A DNA stretch of 41,530 bases from NCBI GenBank assembly GCA_003214195.1, contig QCLY01000011.1:1-41530 (forward strand). The letters are read 5' to 3'. Shown here piece after piece: positions 8,277-18,487 of the stretch. Within the stretch, counting starts at the first letter, position 1. Each line of letters starts with the position of its first letter. Under the pieces are notes generated by a model. That model saw only the letters and a program-made list of their open reading frames with translations, did no database searches and was not told the DNA's origin. The DNA is from Prochlorococcus sp. AG-418-G23. Lineage in GTDB: Bacteria; Cyanobacteriota; Cyanobacteriia; PCC-6307; Cyanobiaceae. A program made the translations under genes and the position numbers.

Positions 8277-11018
8277 ATGCAAGAAGATATAGTAATTCAA
8301 AAGAATTTATTTGCGATTGGTAATGATAATAATGAGCAAGAAGAAATAACAAAAATTCCAGAAGATTTATCTTTGGAAGATTTAAAAAAAGAATCGCAAA
8401 AAAGACCCAGACAAAGAAAAAATTCAACTAATTTAATAAATAAATTTAAGACTGATTTAATTTCAAATAATAAAAATGTTTGCATCAATGAAGAATCTTA
8501 TAGCTATAAAACAGTTTCAAAACTGAAATTAACTCCTGTAATAAAGCATTATGTAACTTTAAAAGAAGAAAATAAAGATAGGTTATTACTTTATAGATTA
8601 GGAGATTTTTTTGAATGTTTTTTTGAGGACGCTGTATTAATATCTAACCTTTTAGAAATAACGCTTACTAGCAAAGATGCTGGTAAAGAGATTGGTAAGA
8701 TCCCTATGGCAGGGGTTCCCCATCATGCAATGGAGAGATACTGTGCTGATTTAATTAGAAAAAATTATTCTGTGGTTATATGCGATCAATTAGAAAAAAG
8801 TTCTGGCAATTATGGGACTCCAATTAAAAGAGGAATAACAAGAATAATTACTCCTGGAACGGTAATTGAAGAGGGGATGTTGATAGCAAAGAAAAATAAT
8901 TGGATAGCTGCTATTTACTTATCAGAGGAAAACTCAGATGAATCTTATGAATGGGGTATATCAAAAGCTGATGTAAGCACAGGAGAATTAATAACTTTAG
9001 AAGGCCAATCTCTGTCAAAACTATTTGATGAAATTATTAAATTAGATTCTTCAGAAATCATTGTAGGAAGCAATGCAGTAAGAAATGTATTAATTAAAGG
9101 AAATAATCAAATTACATATACTGTTTCTCAAGAGACTAATTTTGGAATTAATGAAGCAAATTATCTAATAAAAAATTATTTCCAAATTGCAAACCTTGAG
9201 GGAATAGGACTTAAAAATTTAAACAATGCAACTAGATCACTTGGAGGTTTATTAAATTATTTAGAAAAAATTAATCCTTCAAATTTAGATAAAGATTCTT
9301 CTTTAAAAATCTCATTAGACTTTCCACAAATCCAATATGGTCATAACAAATTAATTATTGATTATCAAACTCAAAAAAACTTAGAAATCAAAAATACACA
9401 ACGAGAGAACAATTATGTAGGTTCCCTACTATGGAGTATTGATAGAACTTATACTTGCATGGGTGCAAGGTGTTTAAGAAGGTGGATAGATTCACCACTA
9501 TTAAACGTTAGTGAAATTTATAAAAGACAAAATATAATTACAAACTTTTTTGAATCTAAAAAATTACGTACAGATACCCAAAATTTACTTAGAGCAATGG
9601 GAGATTTAGAAAGACTTGCAGGTAGAGCTTGTGCAGGTCATGCAAGTCCCAGAGACTTAATTGCAATAGCTGAAGGTTTAAAAAAATTGCCTAGACTAAA
9701 ATCCATAATTCAATTATTTAAATATGATGTCCCAGATTGGACTGATCAATTAAAAAATATTGATGAAGGACTCTTAGAATTAGCTGATACTATAAGTTTT
9801 AAACTAGTAGAAAATCCTCCTCTCAATATTAGTGAAGGAGGCATGATCCACGATGGTGTTGACAATATATTAGATGGTTTACGCAATTTAATGGATGATT
9901 ACTCTGAGTGGCTAAATAAAGAGGAAGTAAAGGAAAGGAAAATTAGCAAAATTTCAAACCTAAAAATTCAATTTCATAAAAATTTTGGTTATTACATTTC
10001 TATAAATAAGTCAAAAGTTAATTTAGCTCCACAACATTGGATCAAAAGGCAAACACTTACTAATGAAGAAAGGTATATCACTTCAGAAATTAAAAATAAA
10101 GAAAATAAGATTTTCCAAATAAAAAGTAGAGCTTCATCAAAAGAATATGAAATTTTCTGCGAATTAAGAAATATAGTTGCTGAAAAAACAAAACAAATAA
10201 GATCAATCGCAAAATCCATAGCATCTCTTGATGCACTGCTTGGTTTATCAATTACTTCAGTAGAAAACAATTTTATAAAACCTTCATTAATACCAATAAA
10301 TGATTCAAGGACAAAAAATAGTACAAAAATTATCGCAGGAAGAAATCCAATTGTGGAGCAATTGTTAAATGATAAAAAGTTTGTAGCAAACGATATCTCT
10401 TTTGAGGAGAATCAAAAATTAATTATATTAACTGGTCCCAATGCAAGCGGAAAAAGTTGCTTCATAAGACAACTTGGTTTAATACAAATTCTCGCACAAA
10501 TTGGAAGCTTTGTTCCTGCTAATAATGCTGAAATCAAGATTGCAGATAGGATTTTCACAAGAATTGGGGCTGTTGATGATCAATCATCTGGACAATCAAC
10601 ATTTATGGTAGAAATGTCTGAAACTGCATCAATTCTAAATCAGGCAACTTCTAACTCACTAGTTTTACTTGATGAGATAGGCAGAGGGACATCTACTTTT
10701 GATGGACTTTCAATAGCTTGGTCAGTAAGTGAATATCTTGCAAAAAAAATTCAATGTAATACTATTTTTGCTACGCACTATCATGAGCTTAATTATTTAA
10801 AAAATTCAAATAAAAATATACAAAATTTTCAAGTTTTAGTAGAACAAAATAACGATCAGCTATTTTTTAGCCACAGGATTGTGAAAGGGGGCTCAAACAA
10901 AAGCTATGGCATAGAAGCAGCTAAATTAGCAGGGGTTCCAAAAGAAGTTATAGAAAAAGCAAAATCAGTTTTAAATTCTTTGGAAAAAAATAACAAATTA
11001 AATTATGATATTAAATAG
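8277..11018 (+). CDS. mutS: DNA mismatch repair protein MutS
   Basis: MutS recognises mismatches and small loops in DNA. This 913-residue protein has the mismatch-reading domain near residues 85-110 ([21 protein letters not shown]-x-E wedge as FFE). The connector and lever domains follow, then the ATPase: Walker A GPNASGKS at 720-727, the ABC-like segment [16 protein letters not shown], Walker [15 protein letters not shown] (Asp799-Glu800) and FATHYHEL. Against the E. coli protein (853 residues) it has an extra N-terminal region of about 80 residues, charged and low in hydrophobics. Little C-terminal beta-clamp tail is visible. The ATG at 8277 is the only plausible start; no mutL lies in the window. 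Confidence 0.97.
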   Translation: MQEDIVIQKNLFAIGNDNNEQEEITKIPEDLSLEDLKKESQKRPRQRKNSTNLINKFKTDLISNNKNVCINEESYSYKTVSKLKLTPVIKHYVTLKEENKDRLLLYRLGDFFECFFEDAVLISNLLEITLTSKDAGKEIGKIPMAGVPHHAMERYCADLIRKNYSVVICDQLEKSSGNYGTPIKRGITRIITPGTVIEEGMLIAKKNNWIAAIYLSEENSDESYEWGISKADVSTGELITLEGQSLSKLFDEIIKLDSSEIIVGSNAVRNVLIKGNNQITYTVSQETNFGINEANYLIKNYFQIANLEGIGLKNLNNATRSLGGLLNYLEKINPSNLDKDSSLKISLDFPQIQYGHNKLIIDYQTQKNLEIKNTQRENNYVGSLLWSIDRTYTCMGARCLRRWIDSPLLNVSEIYKRQNIITNFFESKKLRTDTQNLLRAMGDLERLAGRACAGHASPRDLIAIAEGLKKLPRLKSIIQLFKYDVPDWTDQLKNIDEGLLELADTISFKLVENPPLNISEGGMIHDGVDNILDGLRNLMDDYSEWLNKEEVKERKISKISNLKIQFHKNFGYYISINKSKVNLAPQHWIKRQTLTNEERYITSEIKNKENKIFQIKSRASSKEYEIFCELRNIVAEKTKQIRSIAKSIASLDALLGLSITSVENNFIKPSLIPINDSRTKNSTKIIAGRNPIVEQLLNDKKFVANDISFEENQKLIILTGPNASGKSCFIRQLGLIQILAQIGSFVPANNAEIKIADRIFTRIGAVDDQSSGQSTFMVEMSETASILNQATSNSLVLLDEIGRGTSTFDGLSIAWSVSEYLAKKIQCNTIFATHYHELNYLKNSNKNIQNFQVLVEQNNDQLFFSHRIVKGGSNKSYGIEAAKLAGVPKEVIEKAKSVLNSLEKNNKLNYDIK

Positions 11019-11049
11019 ATTTTTGATATTTTTAAAAAATAAATACTTT

Positions 11050-11673
11050 TTAAACAGTTTCCCTCAATAAGGCATTAACCGCAGCTGCTGCCATGGCAGC
11101 ACCTCCTCTAGTTGAATTCAAAACAATCCTAGGAAGATCGGTAGAAATTAGTTTGTATTTGCTTTTCTCTACTCCAATAAATCCAACAGGCATTCCGATA
11201 ATTAAACTAGGTAAATCTTTTGCATTCTCTAATATATCAATTAAATAAGTTAACGCTGTAGGCGAACTGCCAATAACTACAATAGGTAATTTGCTTCCAG
11301 AATTCTTAGCGGATAATTCCTTCCAACCTTCACTTAAGCCATATGCAGTTTTAGTTAAGTTGGTCTGATTATTTTTTCCAAACCACATACTAGCGGTGAA
11401 TACTTTATTCCTAGTGGTATTTTCTGCCATGGTTTTTATTGCTGCTGCAGCCATATCAGTATCAGTTAAAATTGGAGCACCATTTTTAAGTGCCTGAAGC
11501 CCTTTTTCGCAAGCACCTTCACTAAAATTTACAAGATTTTGAACTGAAAAATCTCCTGAAGTATGGACTAATCTCTCTAACACTTTTTTTTCTAAATAAT
11601 TTAGATCATTGGCTAATAAATGAGATCTTATGAATCTGATGCTTTCCAAAAAAATTGGATGTTCTATTACCAT
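11050..11673 (-). CDS. cobH: Precorrin-8X methylmutase (cobalamin synthesis)
   Basis: CobH/CbiC moves the methyl group from C-11 to C-12 of precorrin-8X to make hydrogenobyrinic acid (or the cobalt analogue). The 207-residue protein shows the family's catalytic region LERLVHTSGDFSV (His37), then ILTDTDMAAAAIK, IGSSPTALTYLIDIL, GMPVGFIGVEKSK and STRGGAAMAAAAVNALL. Marine picocyanobacteria make pseudocobalamin, so the name may equally be cbiC. It stands alone between mutS (convergent, 31 bases) and holA (divergent, 58 bases). Confidence 0.95.
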   Translation of the reverse strand: MVIEHPIFLESIRFIRSHLLANDLNYLEKKVLERLVHTSGDFSVQNLVNFSEGACEKGLQALKNGAPILTDTDMAAAAIKTMAENTTRNKVFTASMWFGKNNQTNLTKTAYGLSEGWKELSAKNSGSKLPIVVIGSSPTALTYLIDILENAKDLPSLIIGMPVGFIGVEKSKYKLISTDLPRIVLNSTRGGAAMAAAAVNALLRETV

Positions 11674-11731
11674 TAAATTTAATTTGTGTTAGAAGTAATC
11701 ATAGTTAATATAAGGTTTTTATTGAGCTATT

Positions 11732-12733
11732 ATGCCAATACAAATATTATGGGGTAATGATTTAAATGCTCAAAATACATTTATTCAAAAATTAATTGAT
11801 AAGGAAGTATCCAAAGAATGGAAAGAAATAAACGTAACAAATTTAAATGGAGATGATGATGAACAAGTCAATAAAGCTTTTGATGAAGTTCTTACACCTC
11901 CTTTAGGAGACGGATACAGAATAGTTACATTGAAAAATAATCCAATTTTTACTGCCAAAAATGAGGATCTAAGAACTAAATTTGAAAAAATTCATGATAA
12001 TATACCTCAAAATACTTATTTAATTTTACAAAATACAAAAAAACCAGATTCAAGACTAAAGAGTACTAAATTTTTACAAAAACTTATCAAAAATAATTTA
12101 GCTAAAGAAAAGTCATTTTCTTTACCTGAAATCTGGGATTATGAAGGACAAAAAAGATTTTTAGAAGATGCAGCAAATGAAATGAATATCAAAATTGATA
12201 AAAATGCAGCTGAATTAATAATTGATTCAGTTGGTAATGATAGTTTTAAACTAATAAGTGAATTAGCCAAAGCAAAAACATACCTTTCTGCAGTATCAAG
12301 TGATTCGAATTCACAACTTTTTCTTAGAAGTATTGATGTAAAAAAAATATTTAGTGATCATCAATCCAATATTTTCAAAATCATTGACCTTCTCTTACAA
12401 AAAAATATTAATGAAAGCCTCATAGAAATAAATTATTCCTTACAGAAAGGAGAACCTGCTTTAAAACTAAATGCAGGTCTAATTAGTCAAATAAGAATTC
12501 ATACAATTATAAAATTAGCTGTTAGTTTAGGTAACGATAATGCAGAAAAGATTTGTAATCTTGCAGGCATTTCTAATCCAAAAAGAATTTTTTTTATTCG
12601 AAGAAAAGTTAAGAATGTATCTCAAGAATATTTAATTAATTTAATGAGTAACTTACTAGATATTGAATCATTACTAAAACAAGGTAATAAGCCCATAAAT
12701 GTTTTTACAGAGAAATTAATTAATTTAAGTTAA
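11732..12733 (+). CDS. holA: DNA polymerase III, delta subunit
   Basis: HolA is the clamp-loader subunit that opens the beta sliding clamp. The 333-residue product fits the usual length (about 330-345). It begins with the typical MPIQILWGNDLNAQNTFIQK, a degenerate AAA+ fold without Walker A. A central region follows (GNDSFKLISELAKAKTYLS) with the helical collar after it. It is one of the fast-evolving replication genes, so the call relies on the overall pattern more than on catalytic motifs. A TATAAG at 11709-11714 may be its -10. lysC follows after 39 bases on the same strand. Confidence 0.88.
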   Translation: MPIQILWGNDLNAQNTFIQKLIDKEVSKEWKEINVTNLNGDDDEQVNKAFDEVLTPPLGDGYRIVTLKNNPIFTAKNEDLRTKFEKIHDNIPQNTYLILQNTKKPDSRLKSTKFLQKLIKNNLAKEKSFSLPEIWDYEGQKRFLEDAANEMNIKIDKNAAELIIDSVGNDSFKLISELAKAKTYLSAVSSDSNSQLFLRSIDVKKIFSDHQSNIFKIIDLLLQKNINESLIEINYSLQKGEPALKLNAGLISQIRIHTIIKLAVSLGNDNAEKICNLAGISNPKRIFFIRRKVKNVSQEYLINLMSNLLDIESLLKQGNKPINVFTEKLINLS

Positions 12734-12772
12734 CCAAATTATAAGTTTAAGAATTTACATTATGATTTAAAT

Positions 12773-14533
12773 ATGGCTTTACTAGTAAAAAAATTTGGCG
12801 GTACATCTGTAGGTGATATTAAAAAAATTAAAAATATTGCAAGTAGCATCTGTCAAAGCAAAGAAGCAGGAAATGAAATTGTCGTAGTTGTCTCTGCAAT
12901 GGGGCAAACTACAGATGATTTAAATTGTTTAGCGGATTCAATTAGTAAAAATCCTAATAGAAGAGAATTGGATATGCTTCTCTCAACTGGGGAACAAGTA
13001 ACCATAGCTCTTCTCTCAATGGCATTAAACGAATACGGAATACCTGCAATTTCAATGACCGGTAGCCAGGTTGGAATTATTACTGAATCAATTCATGGGA
13101 AAGCGAGAATTCTGGATATTAAAACAGAAAGGATCCAAAATTATATAAATCAGGGTTTTGTGGTTGTAGTGGCTGGATTTCAAGGAACAACATTAAGCCA
13201 TACGGGTTCAATGGAAATTACAACTTTGGGTAGAGGTGGTTCAGATACTTCCGCAGTAGCTTTATCAACTGCTTTAGGAGCTGAGACGTGCGAAATTTAT
13301 ACAGACGTTCCAGGGGTTCTTACTACTGATCCCAGAATTGTTCCTAATGCAAAACTCTTAGATAAAATTAGCTGCGAGGAAATGCTTGAACTTGCAAGTG
13401 TCGGTGCTTCAGTTCTGCATCCAAGAGCAGTAGAAATTGCTCGCAATTATGGAATTAAATTGTGTGTCAAATCAAGCCAAAGTGACTCAAGTGGGACTCT
13501 CCTTGAAAGTCAAATCCAACCTCTCCCGCTAAAAAGAGGAAGCTTAGAATTAACAAAAACAGTCAATAGTCTTGAGGTATTAGAAAACCAAGCAGTATTC
13601 AGCCTCTCAAATATTCCTGATAGGCCTGGGATTGCTGCACAAATATTTGAAAAACTTTCAGAAGCAAGTATTAATGTAGATTTAATAATACAAGCGACAA
13701 ATGATGGAAATAAAAACGATATTACATTTACTGTTAGTGAATTAGAATTAAAAAAGACTGCAGAACAATGTGAACTTATAACTAGTCAATTAGGAGGAGA
13801 ATATAACTTAAAAACAAACATGACTAAATTAAGTATTCAAGGAGCAGGCATTATGGGCAGACCTAGTGTTTCTGCTGATTTATTTGATACTTTATCTCAA
13901 GCGAATATAAATGTCAGGTTAATAGCTACAAGTGAAATTAAAGTCAGCTGTGTAATTGAAATCAATAATATTCCAAAAGCTATTAGATTTGTTGCTGAGA
14001 AATTTAAGTTATCTGATACACAAATATTTGTTAATCCAATCAATAAAAAACAAGATCAACCTGAAGTAAGAGGAATTGCATTAGATAAAAACCAAGTTCA
14101 AGTAAGTTTTCGAAAACTGCCTGATCGTCCAGGTGTAGCAGCATCTATATGTTTAGCATTAGCTGAAAATAATTTACTTTTCGATACTATCGTTCAGTCT
14201 GAAAGAATTTCCTCTTTAAAAACTAAGGATATTAGTCTTACAATGAATAAACAAGATAGAGAAAAAGCTAACTTAGTTTTTGAGTCCTTAACAAAAAAAT
14301 TACCCGGATCATTCATTGAAGATGGCCCTGCTATCGCCAAAGTAAGTACTGTAGGAGCGGGAATGGCATTTAAGGTTGGAACGGCTGGAAAAATATTTAG
14401 AGCATTAGCTGACCAAAATATCAATATTGAAATGATTGCCACTAGTGAAATCAGAACTTCATGTATTGTCTTAGAAAAAGATTGTGACAAAGCAGTTAAA
14501 GCGATTCATAATCATTTCGAATTAGAAAAATAA
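12773..14533 (+). CDS. lysC: Aspartate kinase with four ACT domains
   Basis: The enzyme phosphorylates L-aspartate, the first step toward lysine, threonine and methionine. The 586-residue protein begins with the kinase domain: VKKFGGTSVGD at residues 5-15, DMLLSTGEQVTIALLSMAL, TTLGRGGSDTSAVALSTALG and ASVGASVLHPRAVEIA. From about residue 260 there are two tandem ACT pairs: SLSNIPDRPGIAAQIFEKL, GAGIMGRPSVSADLFDTLS, FRKLPDRPGVAASICLAL and GAGMAFKVGTAGKIFRAL. This four-ACT form is typical of cyanobacteria and implies feedback control by end-product amino acids, probably lysine and threonine. A TATGAT lies just before the ATG. asd and dapA lie about 6-9 kb downstream on the other strand. Confidence 0.97.
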   Translation: MALLVKKFGGTSVGDIKKIKNIASSICQSKEAGNEIVVVVSAMGQTTDDLNCLADSISKNPNRRELDMLLSTGEQVTIALLSMALNEYGIPAISMTGSQVGIITESIHGKARILDIKTERIQNYINQGFVVVVAGFQGTTLSHTGSMEITTLGRGGSDTSAVALSTALGAETCEIYTDVPGVLTTDPRIVPNAKLLDKISCEEMLELASVGASVLHPRAVEIARNYGIKLCVKSSQSDSSGTLLESQIQPLPLKRGSLELTKTVNSLEVLENQAVFSLSNIPDRPGIAAQIFEKLSEASINVDLIIQATNDGNKNDITFTVSELELKKTAEQCELITSQLGGEYNLKTNMTKLSIQGAGIMGRPSVSADLFDTLSQANINVRLIATSEIKVSCVIEINNIPKAIRFVAEKFKLSDTQIFVNPINKKQDQPEVRGIALDKNQVQVSFRKLPDRPGVAASICLALAENNLLFDTIVQSERISSLKTKDISLTMNKQDREKANLVFESLTKKLPGSFIEDGPAIAKVSTVGAGMAFKVGTAGKIFRALADQNINIEMIATSEIRTSCIVLEKDCDKAVKAIHNHFELEK

Positions 14534-14539
14534 GTTTTT

Positions 14540-16582
14540 TTAATTATTTCTTGCCAATTTTTGTCTTAATTTTTTGATTCTATCCCTCAAATTTGCTGCT
14601 TCTTCAAAATTTAAATCTTTTGCAGCATCTTTCATTTTAATTTCTAACTTTTCTATTAGGTCAGGCAATTCTTCGAGCAAACATTGATTATCACTGGAAC
14701 CGAGAATTGCGTCAGTTTTATTATTAACTATATTTATTAAATCTTTAGATAAACCACCAGCATCTAGCTTTCTGGAAAGTTCTAGAAAAGATAATATTGA
14801 ATTTTCTATTTTTTTGCCTGCGGGTTTTGGAGTAATACCGTTGAGTTGGTTATATTTTTTTTGAATAGTTCTTCTTCTTTCAGTTTCAGATATTGCTCTT
14901 TTCATTGAATCTGTGAAGTTATCTGCATAAAGCAAGGCAACACCTTCAACATGTCTTGCAGCTCTTCCTATTGTTTGAATCAATGACCTTTCAGCTCTGA
15001 GAAAACCTTCTTTATCAGCATCTAAAATGGCAACTAAGGATACTTCAGGAAGATCTAGTCCCTCTCTTAATAAATTAACTCCTACCAAAACATCATATTC
15101 GCCCATTCTGAGGTCTTGAATAATTTCAATTCTTTCAATTGAATGGATTTCGGAATGCAAATATCTAACTCTTACTTTATTTTCAGATAAAAAATCAGTT
15201 AGATCTTCAGCCATTCTCTTAGTAAGTGTTGTCACTAGCACTCTTTGATTCTTTTCAGATCTAATTCTTATTTCAGATAACAAATCTTCGATTTGGCCCT
15301 CAATAGGTCTTACATCAATTACAGGATCTAATACCCCAGTTGGTCTTATAACTTGCTCAATAAATTCACCACCACATTGATCTAATTCCCATTGCCCCGG
15401 AGTTGCACTTATAAATAATGTCTGTCTTGATTTTTCCCAAAACTCTTCACATTTTAAAGGTCTATTATCTGCAGCACTGGGCAATCTAAAACCATGATCT
15501 ATTAAAACTTTTTTTCTAGATTGATCACCATTGTACATTGCATGAAGTTGAGGACATGTTACATGACTCTCATCAACTACCAACAGCCAATCTTTGGGAA
15601 AGTAATCTATTAAGCATTCTGGCGGTGAACCTTCCTCCCTGCCTGATAAATGACGAGCATAATTTTCAACTCCATTACAATAACCAACCTCTCTAAGCAT
15701 TTCTAAATCATATTTTGTGCGTTGTTCTAGACGTTGAGCCTCTAATAATTTTCCTTCGTAGGTAAATTTATCTACTTGAGTTTTTAATTCACTTCTAATT
15801 GCACTTATTGCACTCTCAAGTCTTTCTTTTGGGGTCACAAAATGTTTCGCTGGGTAAACACTAACTTGTTCCAAACTTTCAAGTATTTCTCCTGTAATAG
15901 GGTCAACATATCTAATAGCTTCGACTTCGTCACCAAATAATTCGATTCTAATTAATCTATCCTCATAAGCTGGACCGATTTCTAAAACATCACCTTTAAT
16001 TCTGAATCTACCTCTAGTAATTTCGATATCATTTCTAGTATATTGATTTTCAACGAGAGACCTCAAGGAAGAACGTAGATTTATTGATTTTCCCACTTCA
16101 AATTTAACTGCAGCTTTTAGATACTCACTCGGTATACCAAGACCATAAATACAACTTATTGAGGCTACAACAATTACATCTTTTCTTTCAAATAATGAGC
16201 GTGTTGCAGAATGCCTAAGCATATCTATTTCTTCATTAATTGAAGCTGTTTTGGCTATGTAAGTATCACTTACAGGTACATAAGCTTCAGGTTGATAATA
16301 GTCGTAGTAAGAAATGAAGTACTCAACAGCATTTTTTGGAAAAAATTCCCTTAATTCATTACATAGTTGTGCAGCTAACGTTTTGTTATGGGCTAATACA
16401 AGTGCTGGTCTTCCTGTTTGTTGAATTACATTTGCAATTGTAAATGTTTTACCAGTTCCGGTAGCTCCTAAAAGAGTCTGAAACTCTTTACCAGTATTAA
16501 CGCCTTTAACTAATTTTTTAATTGCTTCTGGTTGATCTCCACTTGGTTCATAAGGAGCTTGAAGCTTATAGTTGTTCATCAA
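14540..16582 (-). CDS. uvrB: Excinuclease ABC subunit B
   Basis: UvrB verifies DNA damage in nucleotide excision repair, handed over by UvrA and cut with UvrC. The 680-residue protein has Walker A GATGTGKT (39-46), the DNA-inserting beta-hairpin around [12 protein letters not shown], the DEAD-like [14 protein letters not shown], helicase motifs V-VI ([33 protein letters not shown]) and a C-terminal UVR motif ([21 protein letters not shown]). Start MMNN has two ATGs in a row; either works. Convergent with lysC (6 bases) and 26 bases downstream of the ycf23 stop, so possibly cotranscribed with it. Confidence 0.97.
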   Translation of the reverse strand: MMNNYKLQAPYEPSGDQPEAIKKLVKGVNTGKEFQTLLGATGTGKTFTIANVIQQTGRPALVLAHNKTLAAQLCNELREFFPKNAVEYFISYYDYYQPEAYVPVSDTYIAKTASINEEIDMLRHSATRSLFERKDVIVVASISCIYGLGIPSEYLKAAVKFEVGKSINLRSSLRSLVENQYTRNDIEITRGRFRIKGDVLEIGPAYEDRLIRIELFGDEVEAIRYVDPITGEILESLEQVSVYPAKHFVTPKERLESAISAIRSELKTQVDKFTYEGKLLEAQRLEQRTKYDLEMLREVGYCNGVENYARHLSGREEGSPPECLIDYFPKDWLLVVDESHVTCPQLHAMYNGDQSRKKVLIDHGFRLPSAADNRPLKCEEFWEKSRQTLFISATPGQWELDQCGGEFIEQVIRPTGVLDPVIDVRPIEGQIEDLLSEIRIRSEKNQRVLVTTLTKRMAEDLTDFLSENKVRVRYLHSEIHSIERIEIIQDLRMGEYDVLVGVNLLREGLDLPEVSLVAILDADKEGFLRAERSLIQTIGRAARHVEGVALLYADNFTDSMKRAISETERRRTIQKKYNQLNGITPKPAGKKIENSILSFLELSRKLDAGGLSKDLINIVNNKTDAILGSSDNQCLLEELPDLIEKLEIKMKDAAKDLNFEEAANLRDRIKKLRQKLARNN

Positions 16583-16608
16583 CCTAGTAGCAAAAGGGTA
16601 TTGCTATA

Positions 16609-17385
16609 CTAAGAAATTTTTTCTCCAATTATTGAATTTATCAAAGATTCTTTTAAGCCCCTAACAACCGCAATCATCGATATTAAATCATCTAATTTGT
16701 TAACTACAGATCCAACGCCAACTGCTGAGGCTCCAGAGGATATTGCTAGTGGACAAGTGACTTGGCTTAATCCAGAGGCACTCATGATTGGTATATTCAG
16801 AGATTGTTTATTAAATTCTTGATGAATTGCATAGGTAGCTGCAAGAGTTGGTACTGATTTTTCAAAAAAGCCTTGAATTCCTGAAGAGTACGGAGTGGAA
16901 CTGGTACCACCTTCTGTTTGAATAATGTCAACACCTTCTTCTACTAGCTTTAAAGCAAGATCAACTTGTTTATCAATATGCATAGTATGGGGAACAGTTA
17001 CTGATAAAGGAACATTTGGCAATAAATCCCTCGTCTCTTTTGTAATGTTTAAAACTTTTTTATCTGAAAAATTAATACCTTTTTCATAAAAAGTATCATA
17101 ATTTCCTATTTCAATTAATGATGCTCCTGCTTTTACAGAATCTTGAAAAGATTGAGGCACTACTGAACTAACACAAACAGGTAGTGTGGAATTCTTGAGT
17201 GCTAAATCAACTAGTTCAGGCTTACAAGCAATATCGACAAGATCTGCACCTCCTAATGAAGCAGCCTCAACAATTATTTTCACAGATTGAACATCGAAAT
17301 TATTCAATCCTGAAATAACTTTGAGTAAGGATTTGCTTCTTAACTCTTCTTTGATTTTTTGTGGCAAAAGATTAATCAGACTCAT
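16609..17385 (-). CDS. ycf23: Ycf23 / DUF561 TIM-barrel protein
   Basis: A 258-residue protein of the DUF561 (Ycf23) family, found in cyanobacteria and algal plastids. The sequence alternates strands and helices as in a TIM barrel, with Gly-rich phosphate-site-like stretches (GGADLVDIACKPELV, EGVDIIQTEGGTSSTP, ISSGASAVGVGSVVNKL). These resemble the phosphate-binding loops of enzymes such as NanE or ThiG. The biochemical function is not known to me. It is divergent from tilS across an 85-base gap that contains a hairpin-like inverted repeat, and uvrB follows it on the same strand. Confidence 0.85.
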   Translation of the reverse strand: MSLINLLPQKIKEELRSKSLLKVISGLNNFDVQSVKIIVEAASLGGADLVDIACKPELVDLALKNSTLPVCVSSVVPQSFQDSVKAGASLIEIGNYDTFYEKGINFSDKKVLNITKETRDLLPNVPLSVTVPHTMHIDKQVDLALKLVEEGVDIIQTEGGTSSTPYSSGIQGFFEKSVPTLAATYAIHQEFNKQSLNIPIMSASGLSQVTCPLAISSGASAVGVGSVVNKLDDLISMIAVVRGLKESLINSIIGEKIS

Positions 17386-17415
17386 TTACTTAATGAATTT
17401 ATTACCCGATTGTGA

Positions 17416-17436
17416 CATTGTTTTAGTAAAACAGTG
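17416..17436. repeat. Inverted repeat in the ycf23-tilS divergent gap
   Basis: CATTGTTTT-AGT-AAAACAGTG: a nine-base stem with one G-T pair and a three-base loop. It sits between two divergent genes, so it could be an operator or part of the tilS leader. The AT-rich composition makes chance possible. Confidence 0.3.
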
Positions 17437-17470
17437 CATTTTTTAAAAAATATTATCTGAGCAACACAAA

Positions 17471-18487
17471 ATGACTGATAAAAAATTAAGTCAGCAAAAT
17501 TGGTCATCATGGCATCATCAGCTTCATAAGGAAATTCTTACAAAAAAAATATTAATTCCCAAAGGATCCAATATTTTAATAAGTGTTTCCGGGGGGCAAG
17601 ACTCAATGGCCTTATTAACCCTAATTAATGACCTAAGAAAACTACATAATTGGTCTATTAGTGTTTGGCATGGTGATCATCAGTGGCATGAAAAATCATC
17701 ACTATATGCTCTTGAATTAAAATATTATTGCGAAGAGAAAAATATTTCATTCTCTTTTGATCAAGCAAATAAAGAAAGTATTTCTTCAGAAGAAAAAGCA
17801 CGAGAATGGAGATATAAAAAATTATGTGAAAGAGCCAAAACTTTATTAAATACAAACCAACAAAAACATAATATTTATTTGTTAACTGGTCATACGAGTA
17901 GTGATAATGCAGAAACATTTATCCTTAATTTATCTAGAGGAAGCAATTTTGCAGGTCTGAGTAATATTGAGAGTAAAAGATTAATAGAAAATCAAATTTT
18001 TTTAATAAGACCAATATTAATTTTCAGTAGGGAAGATACAAAACAATTTTGCGATGATATGAAGATCCCAGTCTGGGAAGATCCTACAAATTCAGATCTT
18101 AAATTAAAAAGAAATTTAGTAAGAAAAAAAATTATTCCTACCTTGGAAGAAATCTATCCTGGTTGTTCTGAAAGGATAAATAATTTTTCCCAAAAAATGA
18201 GCAACTACAATAATGAACGTAATGATCTTAGTGAACTAGCGTATTTATATTGTAAAAATGTAAAAGGCATCGATAGGAATCTCCTAAATGGTATGTGTAT
18301 TGAAGCTAGGTGCACAATCTTAAATAGATTTTTAAAAGAAATATCTGCAAAGCAATGTAGTTCTAAAAATCTGACTGAATTAGCAACTTTAATTTATGAA
18401 AAAAATAAAGGTCAAATTAATCTGCAAGAGTTTTTAAAAATCATTTGGGATAAAAACTATATAAATTTTGAAAAAGTTAAGAGGTGA
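17471..18487 (+). CDS. tilS: tRNA(Ile)-lysidine synthetase
   Basis: TilS converts C34 of the tRNA-Ile CAU anticodon to lysidine so that it reads AUA. The 338-residue product has the PP-loop SGGQDS at residues 40-45, then SVWHGDHQWHEKSS and LLTGHTSSDNAETFILNLSRGS, the standard ATP- and Lys-binding set, and RPILIFSREDTKQFC. It is of the short cyanobacterial type without the full C-terminal tRNA-binding region of E. coli TilS (about 430 residues). Its last 11 bases overlap the 3' end of rnj on the opposite strand. Confidence 0.95.
   Translation: MTDKKLSQQNWSSWHHQLHKEILTKKILIPKGSNILISVSGGQDSMALLTLINDLRKLHNWSISVWHGDHQWHEKSSLYALELKYYCEEKNISFSFDQANKESISSEEKAREWRYKKLCERAKTLLNTNQQKHNIYLLTGHTSSDNAETFILNLSRGSNFAGLSNIESKRLIENQIFLIRPILIFSREDTKQFCDDMKIPVWEDPTNSDLKLKRNLVRKKIIPTLEEIYPGCSERINNFSQKMSNYNNERNDLSELAYLYCKNVKGIDRNLLNGMCIEARCTILNRFLKEISAKQCSSKNLTELATLIYEKNKGQINLQEFLKIIWDKNYINFEKVKR

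Noticed and set aside
8185-8292. A 35-codon leader ORF overlapping the mutS start
   Set aside because: It has no recognisable sequence and no ribosome binding site. Open frames of this size are expected by chance in AT-rich DNA.
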